64,000 nucleotides of DNA from Pseudomonadota bacterium (GTDB lineage: Bacteria; Pseudomonadota; Alphaproteobacteria; Micropepsales; Micropepsaceae): contig JAJZGY010000003.1 of assembly GCA_021804785.1 (NCBI GenBank), positions 121,166 through 185,165 of the forward strand, given 5' to 3'. The first letter of the stretch is position 1. Every line of letters starts with the position of its first letter. Position numbers and translations under genes: made by a program. The notes beneath the pieces are model-generated. The model ran no database searches and had not been told where the DNA came from. It saw only the letters and a program-made list of their open reading frames with translations. Positions 28,470 through 36,722 of the stretch are shown one piece after another.

Positions 28470-28793
28470 TCATCGCCGGAGGGCGTTGGCAATCATTCTT
28501 GCGCGACGATCTTCATGCATACCGTGGATAACAAGGACCGCGTGGATAAAGGCGACAAGCCACAAGATGAACCCGGTATGGTAAAGCACGATCGTTGCTT
28601 CAAGAGCGACAGCTAACAGCCAGAATATAAAATTAAACAATGCCTGGAAGGGCTTGCCGGCGAATAGGACTGCCAGTGGCGAGCAGACTATGGCAAGGAT
28701 ATAAAGCATCACTCGACGATCCGGCGGGGTCCCCGCCATAAATATGGGGAGCCCTACGATTTCGCCAAGTCCCCAAAGTACATAATATCTCAT
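28470..28793 (-). CDS. Small membrane protein with Pmp3-like region
   Basis: A 107-residue protein with four hydrophobic stretches. The middle part (LYILAIVCSPLAVLFAG, then ALFNFIFW and GFILWLVAFIHAVLVI) resembles the Pmp3/YqaE (UPF0057) family of tiny stress-related membrane proteins, but with extra residues at both ends and in the loop. It starts ten bases after the stop of the HIT gene, in the same direction, and is probably co-transcribed with it. The Pmp3 link is a pattern match, not certain. Confidence 0.55.
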   Translation of the reverse strand: MRYYVLWGLGEIVGLPIFMAGTPPDRRVMLYILAIVCSPLAVLFAGKPFQALFNFIFWLLAVALEATIVLYHTGFILWLVAFIHAVLVIHGMHEDRRARMIANALRR

Positions 28794-28803
28794 ACCCTAG
28801 GGG

Positions 28804-29220
28804 TTACAGGGCTGCCCGGATTCTTGCCGCGACCGGCTCCAAAGTTTTGGAATCAACCATTTGCCGAGCATGAAGCTTCATGTCAATGCCTGCATGGCGT
28901 GGTAGGACATGGAAGTGTATGTGGGGAACGGTTTGACCTGCAGCGACGCCGTTAAGCTGCATCAGCATTATACCTGGTGGGTTGAGTGCAGATTTGATCG
29001 CACGCGCGATGCGCTGTGTCGCCATGATAAGTCGGCTTGCTGAAGTGGTGGACAATTGGAGGATATCGCATGCGGCTTCTTTTGGAATCACCAAAGTGTG
29101 ACCTTCGACTTGGGGCATTATATCCAGGAACGATAAGACGTCTTCGTCCTCATAGAGTTTTACGCAAGGAAGTTCCTTCCTTAGGATCTTCGCGAATATG
29201 TTGTTTGGATCATAGGTCAT
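28804..29220 (-). CDS. HIT family nucleotide hydrolase
   Basis: A 138-residue histidine triad protein: NIFAKILRKELPCVKLYEDEDVLSFLDIMPQVEGHTLVIPK opens in the HinT style (given here in part), and the catalytic triad is in VPHIHFHVLPR near residue 98-108. These enzymes hydrolyse nucleoside phosphoramidates or related nucleotides. ATG 29220 is preceded by GGAGAGG at good spacing. The downstream gene for a Pmp3-like membrane protein follows closely. Confidence 0.92.
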   Translation of the reverse strand: MTYDPNNIFAKILRKELPCVKLYEDEDVLSFLDIMPQVEGHTLVIPKEAACDILQLSTTSASRLIMATQRIARAIKSALNPPGIMLMQLNGVAAGQTVPHIHFHVLPRHAGIDMKLHARQMVDSKTLEPVAARIRAAL

Positions 29221-29311
29221 GGTGTCCTCTCCGTTGCCTTATTGCGGTGTGCGAGGCGTGATAGATTGGGGTGGAAATGCAGTGTCAAGTGCAAAAATCT
29301 CTGAACTTTCC

Positions 29312-30469
29312 TCAGGTCGATTTCCTATAGGGACCAAGCTCTGACAGCTGCTCGATGCTGGCATTTACTGCGGCTCGCTCCTCGTGCAGGAAGGCAGACA
29401 CTGCTTTGCGTAACCCAGGATGGGAGATGAAGTGCGCGCTATAGGTCGCAACTGGCATATAGCCTCTTAAAAGCTTGTGCTCACCCTGCGCCCCCGCTTC
29501 AACTCTGGCAAATTTGTTCGCGATCGCGAAATCCACGGCCTGATAGTAGCATGTTTCAAAATGTAAAAAGGGAACGGACTCGATCGAACCCCAGTTGCGA
29601 CCGAAGAGAACATTGTCTCCAAAGAGATTGAGTGCTCCAGCTATCCAGGTTTTGCCACGACGGGCCATGACCAGCAGAATTTGGTGTCGCAGGCGTTCGC
29701 CTAGTACACTAAAGAATTCTCGTGTCAGATAGGGCGTGCCCCATTTACGGCTGCCGGTATCCATATAAAAGGCGAAGAAATGGTCCCATGCGTTTTCCGT
29801 GAGATCGCCCCCGGTAAGCCAGTCAAATTCGATACCAGTTGCACTAACGGCGGCACGCTCTTTGCGCAGATTTTTGCGTTTGGACGAGGACAGCTGTCCG
29901 AGAAAGTCCTCGAATGACGTATAGCCACGGTTTTGCCAATGAAATTGCTGATCTTTACGCTGCAGAAAGCCTTGCTGACCAGCCAGCTGCCACTCCTGCT
30001 CCGTCATGAAGGTCACATGCAGGGACGAGCAGCCTAACTGGTCAACTGCTGCTACGGCTGCCTCTAAAAGACGCTTGCTGGCGTCTTTGGGGGCGTCCGG
30101 GCCAACCAGAACCCTGTGGCCAGTGACCGGTGTGAACGGGACTGCGGCCTGCAACTTGGGGTAATAAGTACCACCGGCGCGTTCGAACGCCTCGGCCCAG
30201 CCCCAGTCAAACACGTATTCCCCTCTTGATTGATTTTTGGCGTACAAGGGCATCACGGCGACGATTGCGTCGCCGTCTGCAAGTACGAGGTGCACAGGCT
30301 GCCAGCCGCTGTGCAAGCTGGCACAGCCAGTGTCTTCGAGCGCAGAGAGGAACTCGTAGCTTGTAAAAGGGTGCGGCTCCGTAAGGGACTGGGGATTCGC
30401 ACACGCGTTCCAGGCCTCAGGGCCGATTGCCTTGATACTGCCTACGATACGTGCCGAAACAGCGCTCAC
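29312..30469 (-). CDS. FemAB-like GNAT-fold protein (PF04339 type)
   Basis: A 385-residue soluble protein of the family labelled peptidoglycan biosynthesis/recognition (DUF482), with a tandem GNAT fold like FemAB aminoacyl transferases. Family-like parts are HPFTSYEFLSALEDTGC near residue 33, YVFDWGWAEAFERAGGTYYPKLQAAVPFTPVTG (in pieces, about 88-120), and the C-terminal QGEHKLLRGYMPVATYSAHFI. The substrate is not known. It begins with GTG 30469, overlapping the ridA stop in GTGA, so translation is coupled to ridA. Confidence 0.85.
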   Translation of the reverse strand: MSAVSARIVGSIKAIGPEAWNACANPQSLTEPHPFTSYEFLSALEDTGCASLHSGWQPVHLVLADGDAIVAVMPLYAKNQSRGEYVFDWGWAEAFERAGGTYYPKLQAAVPFTPVTGHRVLVGPDAPKDASKRLLEAAVAAVDQLGCSSLHVTFMTEQEWQLAGQQGFLQRKDQQFHWQNRGYTSFEDFLGQLSSSKRKNLRKERAAVSATGIEFDWLTGGDLTENAWDHFFAFYMDTGSRKWGTPYLTREFFSVLGERLRHQILLVMARRGKTWIAGALNLFGDNVLFGRNWGSIESVPFLHFETCYYQAVDFAIANKFARVEAGAQGEHKLLRGYMPVATYSAHFISHPGLRKAVSAFLHEERAAVNASIEQLSELGPYRKST

Positions 30470-30933
30470 GCGATCTCAAACACCGCTTCGACTTCGACCG
30501 CCACGTTTCTCGGCAATGAACCGGCACCGACAGCGGCGCGGGCGTGACGGCCATGATCGCCAAAGACCTCAAGCATAAGATCAGACGCGCCATTAGCCAC
30601 TTCCGGATGCTGCCCAAAGCCTGCGATAGCGTTGACGAAAACGCCAAGCCGGACGCAGCGCCTGACCCGGTCCAGATCTCCACCGCATGCGGCCTTTAGT
30701 TGGGCAATGAGATTGATCCCGCACATTCTGGCCGCCGCCTTACCCTCATCCAGGCTCATGTCCTTTCCGAGTGTGCCTGCATAGCGGACCTGACCGTTTT
30801 CCAGCGGAATCTGGCCCGAAATGAAAACGAGGTGGCCAGTTGTCACGTAGGGTATATAAGACGCAACTGGGGCCGGTGGTTGGGGCAACACGATGCCAAG
30901 CTCGCTCAAGCGACGATCGATGGTACCGGTCAT
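30466..30933 (-). CDS. RidA family protein
   Basis: A 155-residue protein of the longer RidA/YjgF subgroup. Canonical RidA removes reactive enamine/imine intermediates made by PLP enzymes; the longer forms are less well defined. Visible family parts are TGHLVFISGQIPLENGQVRYAGTLG, the conserved LGVFVNAIAGFGQHPEVANGASDLM in pieces, and ARAAVGAGSLPRNVAVEVEAVFEIA, where the Arg near position 125 of the active site is the A-R-A-A-V segment. A strong AAAGGAGG precedes the ATG. It heads a two-gene operon with the FemAB-like gene and lies divergent to aguA. Confidence 0.9.
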   Translation of the reverse strand: MTGTIDRRLSELGIVLPQPPAPVASYIPYVTTGHLVFISGQIPLENGQVRYAGTLGKDMSLDEGKAAARMCGINLIAQLKAACGGDLDRVRRCVRLGVFVNAIAGFGQHPEVANGASDLMLEVFGDHGRHARAAVGAGSLPRNVAVEVEAVFEIA

Positions 30934-31051
30934 GGAATCCTCCTTTGCGGACGCAAGCCGAAGCTAATCCGCCGGGCCCTGCGATGCGAGCGCAAAGAAG
31001 GGCTCCCGCGGCGCGCAATCTGCCGCTATAGAGGTGAGTGGAGGGCCCTTG

Positions 31052-32101
31052 ATGCGACGCCTCGACGCAGACGACCCGTGCCCCGTCCGCGATGGCTATT
31101 GGATGCCGGCGGAGTGGAGTGTGCACGCGCGTACCTGGATGTGCTGGCCCTGCCGCACCGAGGCTTGGGGGGGGCTGGACGGGTTGCTCCGCGCCAAGCA
31201 GGCGGTGGCCCGTATAGCCCGCGCCATCTCGACATTTGAACCGGTGGTCATGGCGGTTCGGCCCAGTGACGCAGCGGAGGTAAAGCTTGCCTGCGCGGGC
31301 AAGACGGAAATTTTCGAGTGCCCGTTGGATGATTCATGGGCTCGCGACATAGGTCCGACATTTCTGACCGGCCCGGGAGCCCTGCCTGCCGCAGTGCAGT
31401 GGCAGTTCAACGCCTGGGGTGGCAAATATAGCCCTTATGTGGACGATGCCGAGTTCGCCACCCGTGTCGGGCAGCGCATGCGGGCCTCGGTCTACCTTGC
31501 GCCACTTGTCTGTGAAGGTGGAGCGATCCATGTGGATGGTCAGGGAACTCTGCTAACAACCGAACAGTGTCTGCTCAATTCCAACCGTAATCCGGAACTG
31601 ACACAGCAACAGGTAGAGGAACGCCTTGCCCTGTTTACCGGGGCCCGACGGATTATCTGGCTGGGAGATGGGTTTTGCGACGAGGAAACGGATGGTCACG
31701 TAGACAATATTGCTTGTTTTGCGGCACCGGGGTTGGTCATCGTTGGTGTACCGCAGGCCAAGTCACATCCAGATTACGGTCCCGTGCGTGAAGCGATTCG
31801 TCGACTGGAGGAAGCCCGTGACGCCGAAGGCCGCGCCTTAAAGATCGCAGAAATCGTCCAGCCAGCTGCAACCCGGCTGGATTGGCGGGGTCGTCCGCTT
31901 GCCGCAAGCTATGTAAACTTCTATCTCACCAACGGCGGAGTGGTGATGCCAGCGTTTGAGGATGCGAACGACGAGGCTGCGCGCGCCGTCATCGCCGACT
32001 GCTTTCCGGGGCGGGATATCCTGCAGATTGACGCGCAGGATGTGGTCATGGGAGGTGGTGGTATTCATTGCATTACCCAACAGGAACCTTTGGGAAGCTA
32101 A
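31052..32101 (+). CDS. aguA: Agmatine deiminase
   Basis: Hydrolyses agmatine to N-carbamoylputrescine and ammonia, in the arginine-to-putrescine route. The 349-residue protein belongs to the guanidino-group modifying (PAD-like) family: WMPAEWSVHARTWMCWP near the start, DDSWARDIGPTF, EGGAIHVDGQGTLLTTEQCLLN in pieces, DGHVDNIACF, and the nucleophile Cys340 in GGGGIHCITQQEP. ATG 31052 is chosen because GGAGGG precedes it by about six bases; a GTG at 31034 lies upstream of that site. aguB starts eight bases after its stop. Confidence 0.94.
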   Translation: MRRLDADDPCPVRDGYWMPAEWSVHARTWMCWPCRTEAWGGLDGLLRAKQAVARIARAISTFEPVVMAVRPSDAAEVKLACAGKTEIFECPLDDSWARDIGPTFLTGPGALPAAVQWQFNAWGGKYSPYVDDAEFATRVGQRMRASVYLAPLVCEGGAIHVDGQGTLLTTEQCLLNSNRNPELTQQQVEERLALFTGARRIIWLGDGFCDEETDGHVDNIACFAAPGLVIVGVPQAKSHPDYGPVREAIRRLEEARDAEGRALKIAEIVQPAATRLDWRGRPLAASYVNFYLTNGGVVMPAFEDANDEAARAVIADCFPGRDILQIDAQDVVMGGGGIHCITQQEPLGS

Positions 32102-32109
32102 GAACTGCC

Positions 32110-32982
32110 ATGAGATTCGTGAGCTTCGCGGCTGTCCAATTCTCCTGTACATGGGATCGAGATGCCAATCTGGCGAAAGCCAAGGATTTTGTACGGGTTG
32201 CCGCGGCGCAGGGAGCACAAGTAGTCCTTGTGCAAGAATTGTTTGAAACTCCCTATTTTTGTCAGGATCAGTCTGCAGACTTTTTTGCCTTGGCCCGCCC
32301 ATTTGCGGACAACCCCGTCATTCGTGAGATGGCGGAACTCGCCCAAACTCTCGGAGTGGTATTGCCAGTGAGCTTTTTTGAACGGGCTGGCACCGCCTAT
32401 TTCAATGCATTGGCGATGGTCGACGCTGATGGCACTGTGCTGGGACGTTACCGCAAAGCGCATATCCCGGATGGCCCAGGCTACCAGGAAAAATACTATT
32501 TCACCCCAGGGGATTCCGGTTTCCGGGTGTGGCAGACTCGCGCCGGTATTCTCGGGTGTGCGATTTGTTGGGACCAGTGGTTCCCAGAGGCGGCGCGTGC
32601 CATGGCCCTGATGGGGGCAGAGGCACTTCTTTACCCAACAGCGATCGGGTCGGAGCCACCCCCAGCTCCGCCACTCGATTCGCGCGATCACTGGCGCCGA
32701 ACGATGCAGGGTCATGCCGCGTCCAATCTGCTGCCGGTGATTGCCGCCAATAGGGTGGGGGTCGAGCAAGGGCTGCAGTCAGAGCTGACCTTTTATGGTT
32801 CTTCCTTCATCGCCGGTCCGACTGGCGAAATCGCAGCTGAACTCGATCGCGAAGCCGAAGGTGTTATTACCGCCCAATTTGACCTTGATCTTCTAACCAA
32901 GATGCGCGCGGGTTGGGGGGTATTTCGAGATCGCCGCCCCGATCTTTATGGCATTTTGACGCGCTATGACGCAGGTGTCTAA
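32110..32982 (+). CDS. aguB: N-carbamoylputrescine amidase
   Basis: A nitrilase-superfamily enzyme of 290 residues that converts N-carbamoylputrescine to putrescine, completing the step begun by AguA. The Glu-Lys-Cys triad is visible: E43 in QELFETPYF, K116 in GRYRKAHIPDG, and C153 in CAICWDQWFPE. The sequence FETPYFCQDQ is typical of this subgroup. ATG 32110 follows the aguA stop by eight bases. Its 3' end overlaps the convergent dinB by four bases. Confidence 0.94.
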   Translation: MRFVSFAAVQFSCTWDRDANLAKAKDFVRVAAAQGAQVVLVQELFETPYFCQDQSADFFALARPFADNPVIREMAELAQTLGVVLPVSFFERAGTAYFNALAMVDADGTVLGRYRKAHIPDGPGYQEKYYFTPGDSGFRVWQTRAGILGCAICWDQWFPEAARAMALMGAEALLYPTAIGSEPPPAPPLDSRDHWRRTMQGHAASNLLPVIAANRVGVEQGLQSELTFYGSSFIAGPTGEIAAELDREAEGVITAQFDLDLLTKMRAGWGVFRDRRPDLYGILTRYDAGV

Positions 32983-34226
32983 CGGCGCGACAAAGAGCGT
33001 CCCTTAGTGACACTATCGCGGCCAAATTTAGCGCGCACCTTATCGACAGCGCGTTCGGCGGCCGCCTGACGAACACTACCCAGAAGGTCTGGAGGGTCGC
33101 AGTCTTCAGCCGGAGCGAAATGGGACAGGCCAACCCCAATCAGCCGGAAAGCTGTACCATCTGCCTCGCGCGCAAGTAGCGGACGGGTGACTTCAAAGAT
33201 GCGATGTGCGAGTTGGGTTGGCGCATCCAGTGAGGAGGCCCGTGTACGGGTCTGAAAGCGTGCGGTCTTGAGTTTCAGGGTGATCGTCCGGCCGCCTATT
33301 TGCGCGGTCTTGGCGCGGGCAGATACCCGTTCTGCCTGATCCCAGAGCAAGTGGGACAGCATCTCAAAGTCAGCGATATCCTCGGCAAAGGTCGTCTCAC
33401 CCGAAATGCTCTTCATCTCGGCATCCGGATCGACCGGCCTTTGGTCTTGGGCACGCGCCATATTGGCAAGCCACCAGCCGGTCTTCCCGTATCGCTTGGC
33501 CAAATCGTCAGGGGGCATGTCCTGAAGTTGGGCGATCCGGGTGATACCGTCGCGAGCCAGCTTGTTTGCTGTAGCGTCACCGACGCCGCGGATGAATGAA
33601 ACCGGCTTGGAACGAAGAAAGTCAACCGCTTCAGCGTGGCCAATTACCGCATAGCCGCGGGGTTTGTCGAGATCCGAAGCAAGTTTGGCTAGGAATTTAT
33701 TGAATGACAGACCAATCGAAACGGTGATTCCAATCTCTTGTTCGATGCTCTTGGCGAGTCTCGCCATCGTCCGAGCTGGCGGGGTTCCATGCAGTCGCTC
33801 CGTGCCAGAAAGATCCAGATAGGCTTCGTCGAGCGAGACCGGTTCTACCAAGGGCGTCAGCGCTCGCATGGCAGTACGCACCGCGCGGGCGACCTCAGTA
33901 TACTTCTTGATGTTTGGTGGGATAACCACTGCTTCAGGGCATAGTTTCAGCGCTTGGAAGATGGGCATTGCGGAACGCACCCCAAAGATCCGCGCTATAT
34001 AGCAGGCTGTTGAAACAACTCCGCGCCTGCCGCCACCAATAATTACGGGCTTGTCAAGCAACGTCGGATCATCGCGCTTTTCGATTGCGGCGTAAAAGGC
34101 GTCGCAGTCCAGATGGGCAAGATGGAGGGTGTTCAGCTCATGATGAGCGAGAACCCGTCGGCTGCCGCAAACCTTGCAACGCGGTCCCACCGTCTCAACA
34201 AGACAATCGCGACAGAAGCTACTCAT
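32979..34226 (-). CDS. dinB: DNA polymerase IV with N-terminal zinc-finger-like segment
   Basis: A Y-family translesion polymerase of 415 residues. It has a leading CxxC-x8-CxxC segment (Cys 5, 8, 17, 20), probably a zinc knuckle found in an alphaproteobacterial DinB subgroup, before the catalytic core. Core motifs are HLDCDAFYAAIEKRDDP with the first metal Asp, VSLDEAYLDL with the second acidic pair, and GLSFNKFLAKLASDLDKPRG. A helix-hairpin-helix and little-finger domain follow. ATG 34226 overlaps the stop of the ROK gene as ATGA. No LexA box was found, and the operon promoter would lie upstream of the ROK gene. Confidence 0.93.
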   Translation of the reverse strand: MSSFCRDCLVETVGPRCKVCGSRRVLAHHELNTLHLAHLDCDAFYAAIEKRDDPTLLDKPVIIGGGRRGVVSTACYIARIFGVRSAMPIFQALKLCPEAVVIPPNIKKYTEVARAVRTAMRALTPLVEPVSLDEAYLDLSGTERLHGTPPARTMARLAKSIEQEIGITVSIGLSFNKFLAKLASDLDKPRGYAVIGHAEAVDFLRSKPVSFIRGVGDATANKLARDGITRIAQLQDMPPDDLAKRYGKTGWWLANMARAQDQRPVDPDAEMKSISGETTFAEDIADFEMLSHLLWDQAERVSARAKTAQIGGRTITLKLKTARFQTRTRASSLDAPTQLAHRIFEVTRPLLAREADGTAFRLIGVGLSHFAPAEDCDPPDLLGSVRQAAAERAVDKVRAKFGRDSVTKGRSLSRR

Positions 34227-35131
34227 GGCCAGAGCCATGCCGCACCTCGTACCCCTGAGGAATCGCCATGACGGTTGCGCCGGATGAGCGGCAGGGTCTC
34301 CGGCATAAAGGCGTAGGCCATCACCCGCTCAGGCAGACCCGAATAGAGGCTCTCGAGATTTGACAGACCTCCCCCGAGTACAATGCAGTCGGGATCAAGG
34401 AGATTGATGACGGTTCCGAGCGCCCGTGCAAGACGATCCTGATATTGGTCAAGAATAGCCTGGGCCAAAGTTTCGCCAGCCTTTGCACGCTGGGCTATGT
34501 CAGTGGCTGGCCGGTATTCTCCGCTTCGCTGCGCATAGCTGGCCTCGAGGGCGGGACCGCTAAGAAAGGTCTCGATGCAGCCCTGTCGGCCACAATAGCA
34601 AGACGGACCAGGGATTTCCTCGCCGCGGGCCGCCGGTAAAGGGTTGTGCCCCCACTCACCTGCAATATCATGAGCGCCGCCGACCAGACTGCCCCTTACA
34701 ACCAGACCGCCACCGACACCGGTACCCAATATGGCCCCGAACACCACGTTGGCGCCGTCTGCTGCGCCGTCTGCGGCTTCAGAGAGCGCAAAACAGTTGG
34801 CATCGTTGGCGAGGCGAACCGGTCGCTCAAGAGCCATCTCGAGGTCGGTATTGAGAGGACGCCCATTGAGCCATGTTGAATTCGCGTTCTTCACCACGCC
34901 GCTGCGTGAACTGAGTGTCCCGGGGATAGCAATGCCGATACTACCCGATGCTGCGAGCTGCGCTTCTGCAGTCGCGACGAGGTCTACGATACTTTGGATA
35001 GTGGCTGCATAATCTTGCTTCGGCGTCGGCGTTCGCTCCCGAAGCACAATGTTGCCACTCGCATCGAGTGCCGCGATTTCGATTTTGGTGCCGCCGAGAT
35101 CGATGCCAAAGCGGTAGCGCGACAAGGTCAT
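34223..35131 (-). CDS. ROK family sugar kinase (fructokinase-like)
   Basis: A 302-residue ROK protein without a DNA-binding domain, so a kinase rather than a regulator. The phosphate loop is GIDLGGTKIE (about residues 9-18), the catalytic segment is NDANCFALSE, and the zinc site is CYCGRQGCIE (about 185-194). These ROK kinases phosphorylate fructose, mannose, glucose or N-acetyl sugars; the exact sugar cannot be read. Its stop overlaps the dinB start, so the two are coupled, which is an odd functional pairing. Confidence 0.9.
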   Translation of the reverse strand: MTLSRYRFGIDLGGTKIEIAALDASGNIVLRERTPTPKQDYAATIQSIVDLVATAEAQLAASGSIGIAIPGTLSSRSGVVKNANSTWLNGRPLNTDLEMALERPVRLANDANCFALSEAADGAADGANVVFGAILGTGVGGGLVVRGSLVGGAHDIAGEWGHNPLPAARGEEIPGPSCYCGRQGCIETFLSGPALEASYAQRSGEYRPATDIAQRAKAGETLAQAILDQYQDRLARALGTVINLLDPDCIVLGGGLSNLESLYSGLPERVMAYAFMPETLPLIRRNRHGDSSGVRGAAWLWP

Positions 35132-35320
35132 GAGGTCAGGTAACTTGAGGTCCCGGCAAGTCTAGGATAGGAGCGGGCAAGCTGCCAGCCCGGATGTATG
35201 GTGTTCCCATGGACGCGATGCCCGGAGGTCGGCGCGCATTGGCTACCCTGGCAAGCGCGTTGCCGGATATCAGTCGGTGCCGGGGGCCGGCGGGCAGCGA
35301 CCTGTTTGCGAGAACTTTAC

Positions 35321-35965
35321 CTAGCGGGCAAGCCGGGCACGGATATAGGCGCTGACCTCGAGCCAATCCTCAGCGCGAAAATGTGCGTCGGGCGCAGGTG
35401 GTAGAAGCGGCTTCAGCCGCTCATCACCTACAAGATGAATACGAATTACCGAAGGAGCGTGGTCCGCCGCCGAGCGGTGGTGCTGGCCGATGTCATCGAC
35501 GAAAAAGGCTGGTGGGGCCGCCCGTCGCGCTAGAGCTGCGATTGCCGGCCCTTTGGGGCCAGTGTTGCATAGCAGTGGCAGGTGCCATCCCAAACGCTTG
35601 AGGTTGCGAAGTCGGGCTGGAGCTTGATGTGGGGTGACGTTCGAAAGAACCACGATCTGCACCAGGAGGCTCAGCTCGCCAAGCGCGGCATCAGCGTGCT
35701 CTACTGCTTCCAGATCATCGAGTTCGGCCCTGAACTTTTCCAAAAGGGCGGTGACCTCAACATCAAGAAGGACCTCACCAGTGGCTCTTTCCCGTACATT
35801 GCCGTGCAGACGGTAGCTCGATAGATCAAGAACGAGCCCCCTGAGGTCGAGAAACTTTTCCAGCCCGGCAACAAAGCGCAGTAGCACCTCGTCGGCGTCG
35901 ACGATCAGAAGCGGGCGTTTGGAATCAATTGGCACAGTGTTGGGCGCGACATAGAAGTCATTCAT
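35321..35965 (-). CDS. HAD-superfamily hydrolase-like protein
   Basis: A 214-residue protein with HAD motif I in LLIVDADEVLLRF (about residues 19-31), motif II-like VVLSNVTPHQAP, and motif III/IV-like FFVDDIGQHHRSA. The order and spacing fit a small HAD phosphatase, though the substrate is not identifiable. Its start ATG overlaps the stop of the DUF3572 gene (ATGA), so it is the second gene of a two-gene operon divergent from divK-pleD. Confidence 0.78.
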   Translation of the reverse strand: MNDFYVAPNTVPIDSKRPLLIVDADEVLLRFVAGLEKFLDLRGLVLDLSSYRLHGNVRERATGEVLLDVEVTALLEKFRAELDDLEAVEHADAALGELSLLVQIVVLSNVTPHQAPARLRNLKRLGWHLPLLCNTGPKGPAIAALARRAAPPAFFVDDIGQHHRSAADHAPSVIRIHLVGDERLKPLLPPAPDAHFRAEDWLEVSAYIRARLAR

Positions 35966-36231
35966 TCAGGTAATCTCCGGCGGGCCCGATGAAGGGTCTC
36001 GGCGCTGAGACCCCGCGATATACAAAATTCACGGGCCAGCTCCTCATGGGCGAGCAGGAAATCCATCACCGCTGCCAGGAATTCCGGAGTGTTGGCCCTC
36101 GCGCGCACTTCGCCGACTGCGACCCCACTTTCTGCAACAAAGCGATCAAGGGCGTCTTGGCTTTCCGCTAGGAAGCCCAGGATCTCGAGGGCCAGAACCT
36201 CAGCGGAGGGGGAGGGGGATGGTCGGGTCAT
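35962..36231 (-). CDS. DUF3572 family protein
   Basis: An 89-residue protein of the DUF3572 family, found in alphaproteobacteria and of unknown function: [28 protein letters not shown] in pieces, then [20 protein letters not shown]. It is predicted all-helical and cytoplasmic. ATG 36231 is preferred over a TTG two codons upstream. It is divergent from divK, separated by about 110 bases, a neighbourhood that recurs in this class of bacteria. Confidence 0.87.
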   Translation of the reverse strand: MTRPSPSPSAEVLALEILGFLAESQDALDRFVAESGVAVGEVRARANTPEFLAAVMDFLLAHEELAREFCISRGLSAETLHRARRRLPE

Positions 36232-36343
36232 TGTCAATAGAGCGTTAATGATTTGGGAGGATAGTGAGGTTCCGTTGGGGTGCTGGTCGGCTCTGGACTG
36301 CCAGTGGAAGAATTGGCGCGTGTCGGCCTCGGAGAGTCAAGTC

Positions 36344-36718
36344 ATGGACGTTGCGGCGAAAACTGTTCTCATCGTGGAAGACAACGAGCTCAATATGAAG
36401 CTCTTTCACGACCTGCTTGATGCGCATGGATACAATATCCTGCAGACCAAGGACGGCATGGAGGCGCTGGATATCGCCCGGGAGCACCATCCAGACCTGA
36501 TTTTGATGGACATCCAGTTGCCTGAGGTTTCGGGCCTTGAAGTCACGAAATGGCTCAAGGAAGACGACAGTCTGAAGGCCATCCCGGTGGTCGCGGTTAC
36601 CGCTTTCGCCATGAAGGGTGATGAGGAGGTGATTCGCCAAGGTGGATGCGAAGCCTACATCTCAAAACCGATTTCCGTGACAAGCTTTCTGGCCACGGTG
36701 AAGCAGTTCATCGGGTGA
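36344..36718 (+). CDS. divK: Single-domain response regulator DivK
   Basis: A stand-alone receiver of 124 residues: acidic pair in [12 protein letters not shown], phosphoacceptor Asp56 in [10 protein letters not shown], and the conserved Thr/Lys in VAVTAFAM and ISKPI. Length and sequence match DivK, which controls cell polarity and the CtrA pathway through DivJ, PleC and DivL. It begins at ATG 36344, right after GGAGAG and a GANTC site at 36334-36338. pleD follows with a four-base gap, the standard divK-pleD operon. Confidence 0.94.
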   Translation: MDVAAKTVLIVEDNELNMKLFHDLLDAHGYNILQTKDGMEALDIAREHHPDLILMDIQLPEVSGLEVTKWLKEDDSLKAIPVVAVTAFAMKGDEEVIRQGGCEAYISKPISVTSFLATVKQFIG

Positions 36719-36722
36719 GGTC

